Counted from the first letter of the stretch, positions 30,487 through 38,387 are shown. The stretch: DNA of 46,928 nucleotides from Streptomyces longispororuber (GCF_024448165.1 NZ_JAMOLN010000054.1:1-46928), one strand, 5' to 3'. Notes: generated by a model not told the origin, from the letters alone. Made by a program: numbers and translations.

Positions 30487-30755
30487 GTGGCCGTGCGCAG
30501 GAACGCGGTCCAGGTGCCGGGGGAGACGGTGAGCACGGCGCCGGTCGCCGGGTCGTTCTTGGAGTCGCGGATGTGGACGGCGGTGGGGTGCGTGGCCACC
30601 TCTACACAGTCGCCGCCCTGGTCGCCGCTGTAGGTGGACTTCCTCCAGAGGTAGGCGACTTCGAGGCAGTTGCCGCCCTGGTCGCCGCTGTAACTGGACT
30701 TGAACCAAGTGAGGTCGGCGGTCGGGTGGCCGTGCGGTCGTGCTGCGGTGTTCAT
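30483..30755 (-). CDS. DUF397 protein with a duplicated motif
   Basis: 90 residues from ATG 30755, overlapping the stop of the XRE gene. DUF397 proteins are small partners of XRE/DUF5753 regulators in Streptomyces (BldB and WhiJ-associated families). The conserved segment WFKSSYSGDQGGNCLEVA at about residues 17-34 recurs as WRKSTYSGDQGGDCVEVA at about 37-54. The usual C-terminal part VHIRDSKNDPATGAVLTVSPGTWTAFL follows only once. The doubled front half is unusual. The arrangement XRE, DUF397 and kinase in coupled reading frames points to a single functional unit. Confidence 0.85.
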   Translation of the reverse strand: MNTAARPHGHPTADLTWFKSSYSGDQGGNCLEVAYLWRKSTYSGDQGGDCVEVATHPTAVHIRDSKNDPATGAVLTVSPGTWTAFLRTAT

Positions 30756-31558
30756 GAGGCTCCTAGCAGTCCGTCCAGCAGGCGCGCGCTCCTGTCGGGA
30801 GACAGCGCCTGTGACCGCAGCATTCCATACTTCAGATGCAGGTTGCTGACGTCTTCCGGGTCATCCAGGACGCTGCTGACGCGGTGCCCTTCGATGAACG
30901 CCACGAAGTCGTGTTCAGGGTCCTCCAGCAGCACCATCGGGCCTTGGATCCCGGCGTGCGGCCACTGCTTCGTCGGCATGATCTGGACGCCCATGCAGTG
31001 CAGTTGGCCCAGTTCCAGGATGTGACGGCACTGCTCGCGCATCACGTCCTGACCGCCGACCGGCTTGTGCAGCACGGACTCCTCGATGATGAAGTGCGCG
31101 GACGGAGGGTGCTCCCGCTCCCAGATCCGCTGTCGGTCGATGCGTGCGCCGACCCAGTCCTCTGCCGTCTCGTCGGCGAGCGGGGGATAGCTGGAGTCGA
31201 AGACCGCGCGCATGTACTCGGGAGTCTGAAGCAGCCCGGGCACCGCCTGCGTCTGGTACGACAGGATCGTCAGCGCCTTCTCCTCGTACTCCACCAGGTC
31301 CGCCAGGATCTGCGGATGCTTCTCCTTCGCCGGGACCTTGGACACGGCGACCTCCAACGACCGCCGGGTATCGAGGAGTTCATCGATCCGCAGGGCCAGC
31401 GCCATGCCCACCGGCCGCCGCCCCTGCTCGATCGACGCCATCTTGTCCGGGCTGACGCTGAGCCGCTCGGCCAGCTCGGTCTGCGTCAGCCCCGCGTACT
31501 TACGGAAGTTGGCGATCTGCGCCCCGATCGCATGCCACGAAGTCACCCGCTTCTTCAT
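30752..31558 (-). CDS. XRE-family regulator with DUF5753 domain
   Basis: 268 residues from ATG 31558, with GGAAGG upstream; the longer frame to 31684 crosses the operator. The HTH_31/XRE domain lies at about residues 14-65 (IANFRKYAGLTQTELAERLSVSPDKMASIEQGRRPV). The DUF5753 ligand domain covers about 85-265 (EYEEKALTILSYQTQAVPGLLQTPEYMRAVF and GVQIMPTKQWPHAGIQGPMVLLEDPEHDFVAFIEG). Such proteins work with adjacent DUF397 partners and influence development and antibiotic production in Streptomyces. A dyad directly upstream probably gives autoregulation. Confidence 0.92.
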   Translation of the reverse strand: MKKRVTSWHAIGAQIANFRKYAGLTQTELAERLSVSPDKMASIEQGRRPVGMALALRIDELLDTRRSLEVAVSKVPAKEKHPQILADLVEYEEKALTILSYQTQAVPGLLQTPEYMRAVFDSSYPPLADETAEDWVGARIDRQRIWEREHPPSAHFIIEESVLHKPVGGQDVMREQCRHILELGQLHCMGVQIMPTKQWPHAGIQGPMVLLEDPEHDFVAFIEGHRVSSVLDDPEDVSNLHLKYGMLRSQALSPDRSARLLDGLLGAS

Positions 31559-31602
31559 GCGCACACCCTTCCCCGCTCCCCCTCGGGTCGACCGGCGACG
31601 AC

Positions 31603-31624
31603 TCGTACAAAACCAGATGTACGA
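31603..31624. promoter_or_regulatory. Operator-like dyad upstream of the XRE gene
   Basis: TCGTACA (31603-31609) and TGTACGA (31618-31624) form perfect 7-bp arms spaced by 8 bp, 45 bp upstream of the XRE start. The size fits an XRE dimer. Confidence 0.5.
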
Positions 31625-31706
31625 CCTCTGCGGCCGCCCGCACCAGGCCGCCCGCACCCGGCCGGCGCCGCGCGTCACGTCCACGGGAGCGCGGTCAGGG
31701 GCGGGA

Positions 31707-33314
31707 TCACGAGTGCCGGGTGGTGGTGGTCTCCCGGTCGAGTTCGGGGCGGGCTTTGGGGATCTGTGTGCCCGGTCCGAACATCCATCGCGACAGGGCG
31801 ACGCGGATACGGCTCCGGTCCGGCGCCGCCTCCACCGGCACCGGCTGCTCGTGCTGCGTCAGCCGGTACAACTCGCCCTGCGCCAGCGGCTCGTGGACCT
31901 CCACGTACTCCCCGTGCGGCAGCCGCCTGATCCGGCCCGTCTCCCGCCCGTGCAGCACCTTGTCCCGGTCCCGCCGCTGGAGCCCGAGACAGATCCGCCT
32001 GGTCACGACGAACGCCAGGACCGGACCGGCGAACAGGGCGATGCGGGCGAACCACGTGATGGCGTTGACGGAGAGGTGGAAGTGGGTGGCCCAGATGTCG
32101 TTGCCGCCGGCCGCCATCGCCACGAGGAACCCGGTCAGCCAGCCCACGCCGAGCCCGGTGCGCACCGGCCGGTTCCGGGGCCGGTCGAGGAGGTGGTGTT
32201 CGCGCCGGTCGCCGGTGACCCACGCCTCCACGAACGGATACACCCCGATCAGCACCAGCCACAGCGGGAACGCCAGGAACGGGATGAAGACACCGAGGGC
32301 GAGGGTGTGCCCGCCGAGCACGATCTCCCAGCCGGGCATCACGCGCACCAGGCCCTCGGCGAACCCGAGGTACCAGTCGGGCTGGGCGCCCGTGGACACC
32401 TGGTCGGGGCGGTAGGGCCCGTACACCCAGACCGGGTTGACGGTCGCGATGGCCGCGATCAGCGTCACCACGCCGAACACCAGGAAGAAGAAGCCGCCCG
32501 CCTTGGCGACGTAGACGGGGAAGAACGGCTGGCCCACGACGTTGCGTTCGGTCTTTCCCGGGCCGGGGAACTGGGTGTGCTTGTGGTAGAAGACCAGGAT
32601 CAGGTGGGTGACGACGAGCGCCGCCATGATGCCCGGCAGCAGCAGCACGTGCAGGGAGTAGAAGCGCGCCACGATGTCGTGCCCGGGGAACTCGCCGCCG
32701 AACAGGAAGAAGGAGAGGTACGTCCCGACGACCGGGACGGCGAGCGTCATGCCCTCGATCAGCCGCATGCCCGCGCCGGAGAGCAGGTCGTCGGGGAGCG
32801 AGTAGCCCAGCAGGCCCTCGAACAGGGCGATGAAGAGCAGCAGCCAGCCGAACAGCCAGTTCAGCTCGCGCGGCTTGCGGAACGAGCCCGTGAAGAAGTG
32901 CCGCATCATGTGGACGAACATCGCCGCGATGAAGATCAGCGCCGCCCAGTGGTGGATCTGCCGGATGAGCAGTCCGCCGCGCACGTCGAAGCTGATGTCG
33001 AGCGTCGACGAGTACGCCTCCGACATCCGCACACCGCTCAGCGGCACGTAACTGCCGTTGTACGTCACCTCGTTCATCGACGGATGGAAGAACAGCGTGA
33101 GGTAGACGCCGGTGAGGATCAGGACGATGAAGGTGTAGAGGCAGATCTCGCCCAGCATGAACGACCAGTGGTCGGGAAAGACCTTGCGCAGGTACTGGCG
33201 GCCGAGGCCGTAGATCCCGAGCCGGCCGTCGGTCCAGTCGGCCAGCCGCTCGCCTGGGGCCGGCCGGTCCCGGCCCGCCGGCCGGTCGGCTGTCGGATGA
33301 GTGGTCTCGGACAT
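31707..33314 (-). CDS. Cytochrome b subunit of a bc complex (QcrB-type), orphan paralogue
   Basis: 535 residues from ATG 33314, with GGGGAGGAT upstream; the frame continues to 33371 without a better start. It has eight or nine hydrophobic helices. The paired haem ligands are in RQIHHWAALIFIAAMFVHMMRH and ARFYSLHVLLLPGIMAALVVTHLILVFYHKH. PDWYLGFAEG is the actinobacterial form of the PEWY Qo-site motif. Overall it resembles Streptomyces QcrB. No qcrA Rieske protein, diheme qcrC or cta genes adjoin it, so it is not the main respiratory copy. Paralogous qcrB genes are known in Streptomyces; the partner is unknown. Confidence 0.88.
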   Translation of the reverse strand: MSETTHPTADRPAGRDRPAPGERLADWTDGRLGIYGLGRQYLRKVFPDHWSFMLGEICLYTFIVLILTGVYLTLFFHPSMNEVTYNGSYVPLSGVRMSEAYSSTLDISFDVRGGLLIRQIHHWAALIFIAAMFVHMMRHFFTGSFRKPRELNWLFGWLLLFIALFEGLLGYSLPDDLLSGAGMRLIEGMTLAVPVVGTYLSFFLFGGEFPGHDIVARFYSLHVLLLPGIMAALVVTHLILVFYHKHTQFPGPGKTERNVVGQPFFPVYVAKAGGFFFLVFGVVTLIAAIATVNPVWVYGPYRPDQVSTGAQPDWYLGFAEGLVRVMPGWEIVLGGHTLALGVFIPFLAFPLWLVLIGVYPFVEAWVTGDRREHHLLDRPRNRPVRTGLGVGWLTGFLVAMAAGGNDIWATHFHLSVNAITWFARIALFAGPVLAFVVTRRICLGLQRRDRDKVLHGRETGRIRRLPHGEYVEVHEPLAQGELYRLTQHEQPVPVEAAPDRSRIRVALSRWMFGPGTQIPKARPELDRETTTTRHS

Positions 33315-33422
33315 GGCGATCCTCCCCGGGTGCTCATGAACGAGACGGGGCAGGGTCCGGATCTGTGACATCCACGGCCCGCCTGTGGCTCACGTCACAG
33401 CCTCACGGGCGCGGCCGCGGGG

Positions 33423-33884
33423 TCACGCGAGCGGGATGTCCACCCCGGCCTCGGCCACCGGCCGGGGGCCGTGGATCCGGCGCTCGCTCGCGTCGATCGC
33501 CACGTCGTTGATGCTCGCCTCGCGCCGCCGCATGAGCCCGCGCTCGTCGAACTCCCACAGCTCGTTGCCGTACGAGCGCCACCACTGCCCGTCCGCGTCG
33601 TGCCACTCGTACTGGAACCGCACGGCGATCCGGTTCCCGTCGAAGGACCACAGGCTCTTGCGCAGCGCGTACTCCTGCTCGCGCTCCCACTTGGCCGTCA
33701 GGAACGCGACGATCTCCTCGCGGCCGGTCAGGAACGTGTCCCGGTTGCGCCACCGCGAGTCCGGTGTGTAGGCGAGTGCCACGCGGTGCGGGTCGCGGGT
33801 GTTCCAGGCGTCCTCGGCGGCCTGGACCTTCTGGCGGGCCGTCTCCAGCGTGAACGGGGGGTGGGGCGGGCGGTCTTCCGGCAC
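33423..33884 (-). CDS. DUF1348 family protein (NTF2/SnoaL-like fold)
   Basis: 153 residues from GTG 33884, behind GAGGAGG. The whole protein is the DUF1348 domain: AEDAWNTRDPHRVALAYTPDSRWRNRDTFL, GREEIVAFLTAKW, SFDGNRIAVRFQYEWHDADGQWWRSYGNELWEF, then the C-terminal INDVAIDASERR. The fold is the cone-shaped alpha+beta barrel of NTF2/SnoaL-type proteins, which may hold small hydrophobic molecules. No catalytic role is known. It is divergent from a TetR gene with two palindromes between, so it is probably induced by the ligand of that TetR. Confidence 0.88.
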   Translation of the reverse strand: MPEDRPPHPPFTLETARQKVQAAEDAWNTRDPHRVALAYTPDSRWRNRDTFLTGREEIVAFLTAKWEREQEYALRKSLWSFDGNRIAVRFQYEWHDADGQWWRSYGNELWEFDERGLMRRREASINDVAIDASERRIHGPRPVAEAGVDIPLA

Positions 33885-33917
33885 GGGGGCCTCCTCGCGA
33901 GCGGGTGCCTGACGGTT

Positions 33918-33933
33918 GAGAACGTGCGTTCTC
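33918..33933. promoter_or_regulatory. TetR operator 1 (16-bp palindrome)
   Basis: GAGAACG-TG-CGTTCTC has perfect 7-bp arms. It lies 34 bp upstream of the DUF1348 start on the divergent side. Confidence 0.7.
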
Positions 33934-33953
33934 TACCCGGTCCGCATAAGATA

Positions 33954-33969
33954 GAGAACGGCCGTTCTC
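33954..33969. promoter_or_regulatory. TetR operator 2 (16-bp palindrome)
   Basis: GAGAACG-GC-CGTTCTC repeats the same palindrome 36 bp from the first and 29 bp upstream of the TetR start. A TAAGAT at 33947-33952 between the two sites could be the TetR gene -10 box, so binding would block RNA polymerase. Confidence 0.7.
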
Positions 33970-33998
33970 AACGTCAAGAAGCCCAGGAGGAGCGTCGG

Positions 33999-34562
33999 AT
34001 GCCCGCCCCCATCACCGCGGAACAGGCGCGCGCGGACCGCGACACGCTGCTCGACACCGCGGAGCGCCTCTTCTACGAGCGCGGCATCCAGGCGGTCGGC
34101 ATGGACGCGGTGCGGGCCGGGTCCGGTCTGCCGCTGAAGCGGATCTACCGCTGCTTCGCCACCAAGGAGGACCTGGTCGTCGCGATGCTGCGCCGTCGCG
34201 ACCTGCGCTGGCGCGGCAGTCTGGCGGCCCACGTGGAGCAGGTCGCGGATCCGCGCGAGCGGGTCCTCGCCGTCTTCGACTGGCTCGCGGCGTGGTTCGC
34301 CGAGCCCGGCTTCCGGGGCTGCGCCTGGATCAACGCCCACGGTGAGCTCGGCGCCACCTCCGAGCCGGTCCGCGCCGAAGTCCGCTCCCACAAGCGGGAG
34401 TTCCACGACCAGCTCGCCGGATGGGTGCGCGCGGCCGGGTCCCCGGCGGCCGAACCGGTCTACCTGCTCGCCGAAGGGGCCATGGTGACCGCGGGCATCA
34501 CCGGAGACCCGGCCCCGGCCCGGCACGCCCGCGACGCCGTGGCCGCGCTGATCCCGCGCTGA
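33999..34562 (+). CDS. TetR/AcrR family transcriptional regulator
   Basis: 187 residues from ATG 33999, behind CAGGAGGAG. The HTH is at residues about 12-58 (DTLLDTAERLFYERGIQAVGMDAVRAGSGLPLKRIYRCFATKEDL). The C-terminal part, WLAAWFAEPGFRGCAWINAHGELGATSEPVRAEVRSHKREF, belongs to a TetR group common in actinobacteria in which GFRGCxxxN is conserved. The divergent DUF1348 gene and the twin GAGAACG-N2-CGTTCTC sites mark it as a local repressor controlling itself and DUF1348. Ligand unknown. Confidence 0.9.
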   Translation: MPAPITAEQARADRDTLLDTAERLFYERGIQAVGMDAVRAGSGLPLKRIYRCFATKEDLVVAMLRRRDLRWRGSLAAHVEQVADPRERVLAVFDWLAAWFAEPGFRGCAWINAHGELGATSEPVRAEVRSHKREFHDQLAGWVRAAGSPAAEPVYLLAEGAMVTAGITGDPAPARHARDAVAALIPR

Positions 34563-34568
34563 TCCGCG

Positions 34569-35927
34569 TCAGCCGCGGCTCAGCGTGCGCGTCACGCCCG
34601 CCACGACCGTCGTCGTCAGGATCCAGCCGACCGCGATCAGCCCGTACGCCAGGCCCTGGACGCCCGGCTCGGCCCAGTGCCAGCCGTCGCGCTGGCCGAG
34701 CCCGCCGATCGGCACCATCAGGTCGAGGGCGTAGGGCACGGCGTGGAACGGCGGGCCCTCGCCCTTCTTGTTCGCCACCGGCGTGTGGGCGGCGAACACC
34801 GCGCTGCCGAGCAGTGTGAGCAGGGCGAGCCAGATCCCGGCGAGCCACGGGCGGTAGCCGTACCCCACGGTCGCGTCCAGCAGCCGGCCCCAGGCGCGCC
34901 CCGCCGGGCCGAGCGTCGCCCGGCGCGTCCGCTCCCTGACCAGCAGGACCCGGCGGGCCTCGGCCTCCTGGCCGGACCGCCGGTAGTGCGCGGCGAGCTG
35001 CTCGTAGGGCTGCGGTGCGTAGTGGGGCTGGTGGCGCAGCCAGGCGAGCCGGTTCGTGACGTCCTCGCGGCGGTCGGTCGCGGTCTCGCCGAGCCAGTCG
35101 TACGTCAGGCCGTCCAGGCCCAGGTTCGCCGGCCAGGTGCGGGGGTCGTCCTGGATCCGGCTCGCGTGCGCGTTGCGCAGGTTCACGCCGCCCGCGGGGG
35201 TCCGTGCGAACCGCAGGTCGAGGGCCTCGGTCCGCATGCCGACGCACATCACCGACGAGCCCGTGCCGCCGAGTTCGGCGCCCTCCAGTGAGACCAGGTC
35301 GTCCACCTGCGCGCCGCGCAGCCGTATCCGGCCGTCGGTCCGCAGCCCCTGGAGCCGTACGTTCGACGTCCGCACCGCGTCGCCGTGGAACGCGTACGCC
35401 TGCGCCGAGCCGACCGTGATCCGCGCCCCGCGCAGCCACAGGCCGCCCGGCAACTCGGCGCCGGGGAAGCCGACTTCGCCCTCCGCGACGAAGCCGCCCT
35501 CGCAGAAGACGCCGCCGCGCGCGACGAGTCCGCCGCCCTCGATCGCCGCCCGGCCCGGCGCGACCAGGTGCGCTCCGTCGAGCCGCAGGCCGCCCGCGAC
35601 GTCGGCGTGCACGAGGTCGACGGCGGGGTCGGCCCCGTCGCGCTCGCCGATCGTCGATCCGCGCAGGTCGAGCCGGCCGCCGAAGCGGGTCGTCGGTGCG
35701 AGGAGGCCCGGGAGGGTGCAGCGGACGATGCCGACGCCGAGGGTGGTCGCGCCCTCCAGGCGTACGGGTTCCTCGAACCGGCACGCCTCGAAGCGTACGG
35801 CTCTGCGGATCTCGGCACCGTCGAGCGTGAGCGCTCCGCTGATCCTGGCGTCCCGCAGCACGTACGGCTCCGACCCGGCGCCCTCGTCGAGGATCTCGCG
35901 GCGGATGCGCGCGGCGTCGACGTTCAT
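34569..35927 (-). CDS. Membrane protein with N-terminal pentapeptide-like beta-helix
   Basis: 452 residues from ATG 35927. Residues about 20-265 are repetitive, with a rise of about one hydrophobic position every five or ten residues (for example LRDARISGALTLDGAEI, LRGSTIGE, LRLDGAHL, LWLRGARITVG, IRLRGAQVDDLVSLEGAEL). This suits a right-handed quadrilateral beta-helix of degenerate pentapeptide repeats. A linker with helical EDVTNRLAWLRHQPHYAPQPYEQLAAHYRRSGQEAEARRVLL follows. Two transmembrane helices lie at about 360-380 and 428-445. Proteins of this build are common in Streptomyces and unnamed; they may present the helix to the cytoplasm. Its stop is six bases from the convergent TetR stop. 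Confidence 0.75.
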   Translation of the reverse strand: MNVDAARIRREILDEGAGSEPYVLRDARISGALTLDGAEIRRAVRFEACRFEEPVRLEGATTLGVGIVRCTLPGLLAPTTRFGGRLDLRGSTIGERDGADPAVDLVHADVAGGLRLDGAHLVAPGRAAIEGGGLVARGGVFCEGGFVAEGEVGFPGAELPGGLWLRGARITVGSAQAYAFHGDAVRTSNVRLQGLRTDGRIRLRGAQVDDLVSLEGAELGGTGSSVMCVGMRTEALDLRFARTPAGGVNLRNAHASRIQDDPRTWPANLGLDGLTYDWLGETATDRREDVTNRLAWLRHQPHYAPQPYEQLAAHYRRSGQEAEARRVLLVRERTRRATLGPAGRAWGRLLDATVGYGYRPWLAGIWLALLTLLGSAVFAAHTPVANKKGEGPPFHAVPYALDLMVPIGGLGQRDGWHWAEPGVQGLAYGLIAVGWILTTTVVAGVTRTLSRG

Positions 35928-35974
35928 GGCGGCAGCATTCCATGGGGCCAGTGGGTCCGCCCGGGTTTCGTCGT

Positions 35975-36095
35975 GGCTGGTCGCGCAGTTCCCCGCGCCC
36001 CTGAGAGGCGCACTTCGTGCGCCATCTCATGGGGCGCCGATGGAGCTGCGGCGGAGCCGCATGCTCCAGGGGCGCGGGGAACTGCGCGACCAGCC
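35975..36095. repeat. Dispersed intergenic three-stem element, copy 2
   Basis: Outer arms of 28 bp pair perfectly (35975-36002 with 36068-36095). Inside are stem 2, GAGA-GGCGCAC / GTGCGCC-TCTC, loop TTC, one bulged A, and stem 3, GGAGC-TGCGGC / GCCGCA-GCTCC, loop GGA, one bulged T. Architecture, loop sizes and bulge positions equal those of copy 1 at 21127-21229, while stem sequences differ by paired changes. Here the element separates divergent genes, so it is not simply a transcription terminator. Confidence 0.88.
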
Positions 36096-36260
36096 CCCAC
36101 CGGGCCCGCACACGCCCACGAGGCGGGCACCCGTGGCGAGTTGGCCGAACGCATGCCCTGCTCATGGGTACTCCCGCCGATTTGTCCGCAGCGATCAGGT
36201 CATCTATCGAAAACGGTCGCGTTCCGTGCATGGACGCTCACCAAGTGGCAATGATCGCCG

Positions 36261-36283
36261 TGGTGTTCACAAGTTGCACACCA
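36261..36283. promoter_or_regulatory. Inverted repeat in the lasso cluster promoter region
   Basis: TGGTGT (36261-36266) and ACACCA (36278-36283) form 6-bp arms spaced by 11 bp, 49 bp upstream of the precursor start. No regulator gene accompanies the cluster, so a global or distant factor would be needed. Confidence 0.3.
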
Positions 36284-36331
36284 AGCACGCCAATCACATC
36301 CGTTACACGCACGTGAGATGGAGAGATGGTC

Positions 36332-36466
36332 ATGAAGAAGCAGACGCAGGAGAAGAAGAAGAGCTACGCCAAGCCGGCGATGGTGAAGCAGGGCGACTTC
36401 ACCAAGACGACGGCCGGGTACTTCTACGGCGCCTACTCGGAGTGGATCACCCGCCGCTTCACCTGA
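36332..36466 (+). CDS. Lasso peptide precursor (A protein), core GYFYGAYSEWITRRFT
   Basis: 44 residues from ATG 36332, with GGAGAG six bases upstream; ATG 36326 in the same frame abuts that site and would add only MV. The leader (residues 1-28) is Lys-rich and carries the lasso recognition pattern Y12-A-K-P15-A-M17, G21-D-F23 and Thr27 at position -2 before the core. The core starts at Gly29 and runs to Thr44. Core Glu9 (Glu37) is at the right distance to form a nine-residue macrolactam with the Gly1 amine, leaving the tail WITRRFT with bulky Trp, Arg and Phe as possible steric plugs. My hand-calculated monoisotopic mass for the dehydrated product is about 1997.94 Da. The genes for cyclase, recognition protein, peptidase and exporter follow directly. 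I do not recognise this core as a known lasso peptide. Confidence 0.9.
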   Translation: MKKQTQEKKKSYAKPAMVKQGDFTKTTAGYFYGAYSEWITRRFT

Positions 36467-36512
36467 TCCCCCTCAGCGCACCGACGCCGACGCAGACCGA
36501 GGAATGGTGAAG

Positions 36513-38387
36513 ATGCCCGGCCGCCCCACGCCGCCGCCCCACGCACGCGACTCCTTCGTCGTCCTGCCGGACACCCCGGCGGGCCGGACGGCGGCCGGGC
36601 GTCTTCCCCGCCCCGACCAGGTGTTCCGGTACCCGTCCGGCCGTCCGTGGCTGGTCGTCCGGACCTCGCTGCGCCGCATCAGCGCCGCTGCGCACGGCGC
36701 CGACGCGGTCGTCGTCATCGGCCCCTGCGCGGTCCCCGGCCTCGACGCCGATCTCCGCGCGGCCCGGGGCAACGCGGACCTGCACGCCCGGCTGGCCCGC
36801 CGACTGCCCGGTGTCCACCACGTCATCTCTCGTACAGGGGGCGAGAGCTGGGTGCGCGGCACCGCGTCGGGCCTGCGCCGGGTGTACGCCACGACCGGCC
36901 CGGGCCCGCACTTCGCGTCGGACCGGCCCGCCGTACTCGCCCACCTCGGCGGCGGCGGGCTGGACGAGACCGCGCTCGCCCTGCGCCTGCTGGACTTCCT
37001 GCCGCACCCGCTCGGCGGACGCCCCCCGTGGCAGGGCGTGACCGAGACCGATCCGGCGTACGCGCTCGTCCTGACCGGCGCCGACGACCCGCCCGTCACC
37101 CGCCGCTGGTGGCACGCGCCGGAAGCCGAACTGCCTCTCGAAAAGGGGGCGTCGGCGCTCGGCGACGCCCTCGACCGCGCCGTCCGCGCCCACCTGGCCG
37201 ACCGCACCCGCGTCAGCTGCGAGCTCTCCGGCGGCCTCGACTCGACCTCGCTCGCCTTCCTCGCCCGCCGCGCGGGACCGGACCGCCTCGACCTGCTGAC
37301 CGTGGCGTCCAGGGAGCGCCATGCGGAGGACGAGACCTGGGCGCGCCGCGCCGTGGCGCTGGCCGGGAGCGACGACGGGCTCCGGCACGACGTCGTCCCC
37401 GCCGGGGAGGCGCCGCTCTTCTACGCGGGCGTGGCCGACCCGCCGGGACCCGACGACGTACCGACCGACGAACCACTGCCCGTCGCGCCCGCCCGGGCCC
37501 GCGCCCGGATGCTGCTCGCCCGGGCCGCCGCCGCGGGATCCGAGTGCCACCTCACCGGCTACGGCGGCGACGAACTGTTCATGGGCCTCCCGGCCGCCTC
37601 CGGCGACCTGTTCCCCGGCCGGCCCTTCGCCGCCTGGAACCGGATCGGCGCCGTGCGGCACCAGCTGGGCTGGCCGCTGGGCGCGACCGTACGGGCCCTG
37701 CTCACCCGGCCCCCGTTCCGCGCCTGGCTCGCGGACGCCGTCACCGACGCCCCGCCGCCCACCTCCCGTACCCCACAGCTGTCCTGGGGGGTACGCCAGA
37801 CGCTGCCGCCCTGGCTGACCCCCGACGCGCGCGACCTCGTGCGCGACGCGTTCCGTGCGGCCGCCGAGCACGCCCGGCCGCTCGCCCCGCGCCCGGGCCG
37901 CCACCTCGACCTCGACACCGTCCGGATCGGCGCCCGCCACTTCCAGGCGATGGAGGAGTACGGGCTCGGTATCGGACTGCCGGTGGCCGCCCCGATGTAC
38001 GCAGACCACGTCATCGAGGCGACCCTCGCCGTGCGCCTCGCGGACCGCATCGACCCCGGCCGCTACAAGCCGCTGCTCGCCGAGGCCGTCCGTGACACCG
38101 TGCCCGCGCCGCTGCTCGCCCGCACCACCAAGGACCACATGAACGGCGACCACACCCAGGGCCTCGTCCGGCACGCCGACGACCTCCGGCGGCTGTGGGA
38201 ACCGGGCGCCTCGCGGCTCGCCGCCCTCGGTCTCGTCGACGTCGCCCGGCTCGACGCCCTCGCCGCCGACCCGTACGCCCCCCTGCACACCCGGCACTCC
38301 ATCGACGCGACCGTCGCCACCGAGATGTGGCTGCGCGCCACTCACCCCGTCACCGCACCAGTCCACAGAGAGGCCCTCATCCCGTGA
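36513..38387 (+). CDS. Lasso peptide cyclase (asparagine synthetase-like C protein)
   Basis: 624 residues from ATG 36513, nine bases after GAGGA; in-frame ATG 36504 and GTG 36507 lie too close to it. The N-terminal domain resembles class II glutamine amidotransferases but lacks the catalytic Cys1. The synthetase domain has the PP-loop SGGLDST at residues 239-245, HLTGYGGDELFMG near 347-359, and TTKDHMNGDHTQG near 538-550, a block typical of lasso C proteins. It activates the core Glu9 side chain as an AMP ester and joins it to the amine of Gly1, folding the tail through the ring. It follows the precursor by 46 bp and overlaps the next gene by four bases (GTGA). Confidence 0.93.
   Translation: MPGRPTPPPHARDSFVVLPDTPAGRTAAGRLPRPDQVFRYPSGRPWLVVRTSLRRISAAAHGADAVVVIGPCAVPGLDADLRAARGNADLHARLARRLPGVHHVISRTGGESWVRGTASGLRRVYATTGPGPHFASDRPAVLAHLGGGGLDETALALRLLDFLPHPLGGRPPWQGVTETDPAYALVLTGADDPPVTRRWWHAPEAELPLEKGASALGDALDRAVRAHLADRTRVSCELSGGLDSTSLAFLARRAGPDRLDLLTVASRERHAEDETWARRAVALAGSDDGLRHDVVPAGEAPLFYAGVADPPGPDDVPTDEPLPVAPARARARMLLARAAAAGSECHLTGYGGDELFMGLPAASGDLFPGRPFAAWNRIGAVRHQLGWPLGATVRALLTRPPFRAWLADAVTDAPPPTSRTPQLSWGVRQTLPPWLTPDARDLVRDAFRAAAEHARPLAPRPGRHLDLDTVRIGARHFQAMEEYGLGIGLPVAAPMYADHVIEATLAVRLADRIDPGRYKPLLAEAVRDTVPAPLLARTTKDHMNGDHTQGLVRHADDLRRLWEPGASRLAALGLVDVARLDALAADPYAPLHTRHSIDATVATEMWLRATHPVTAPVHREALIP

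Larger units (their letters stand above)
35928..36331. other. Divergent gap between the beta-helix gene and the lasso cluster
   Basis: 404 bases without a convincing gene. 35975-36095 is copy 2 of the three-stem repeat. 36155-36331 is less GC-rich than the genes around it and must hold the promoter of the lasso operon. TTGCAC at 36274-36279 is a possible -35 but I see no convincing -10 partner. A 28-codon frame at 36230-36316 is not supported by codon use. Confidence 0.7.

Noticed and set aside
36230..36316. 28-codon frame just upstream of the lasso precursor (a second precursor?)
   Set aside because: Codons such as ACA, AGT and GCA are atypical, there is no ribosome site, and no lasso leader pattern or ring acid at core position 7-9.
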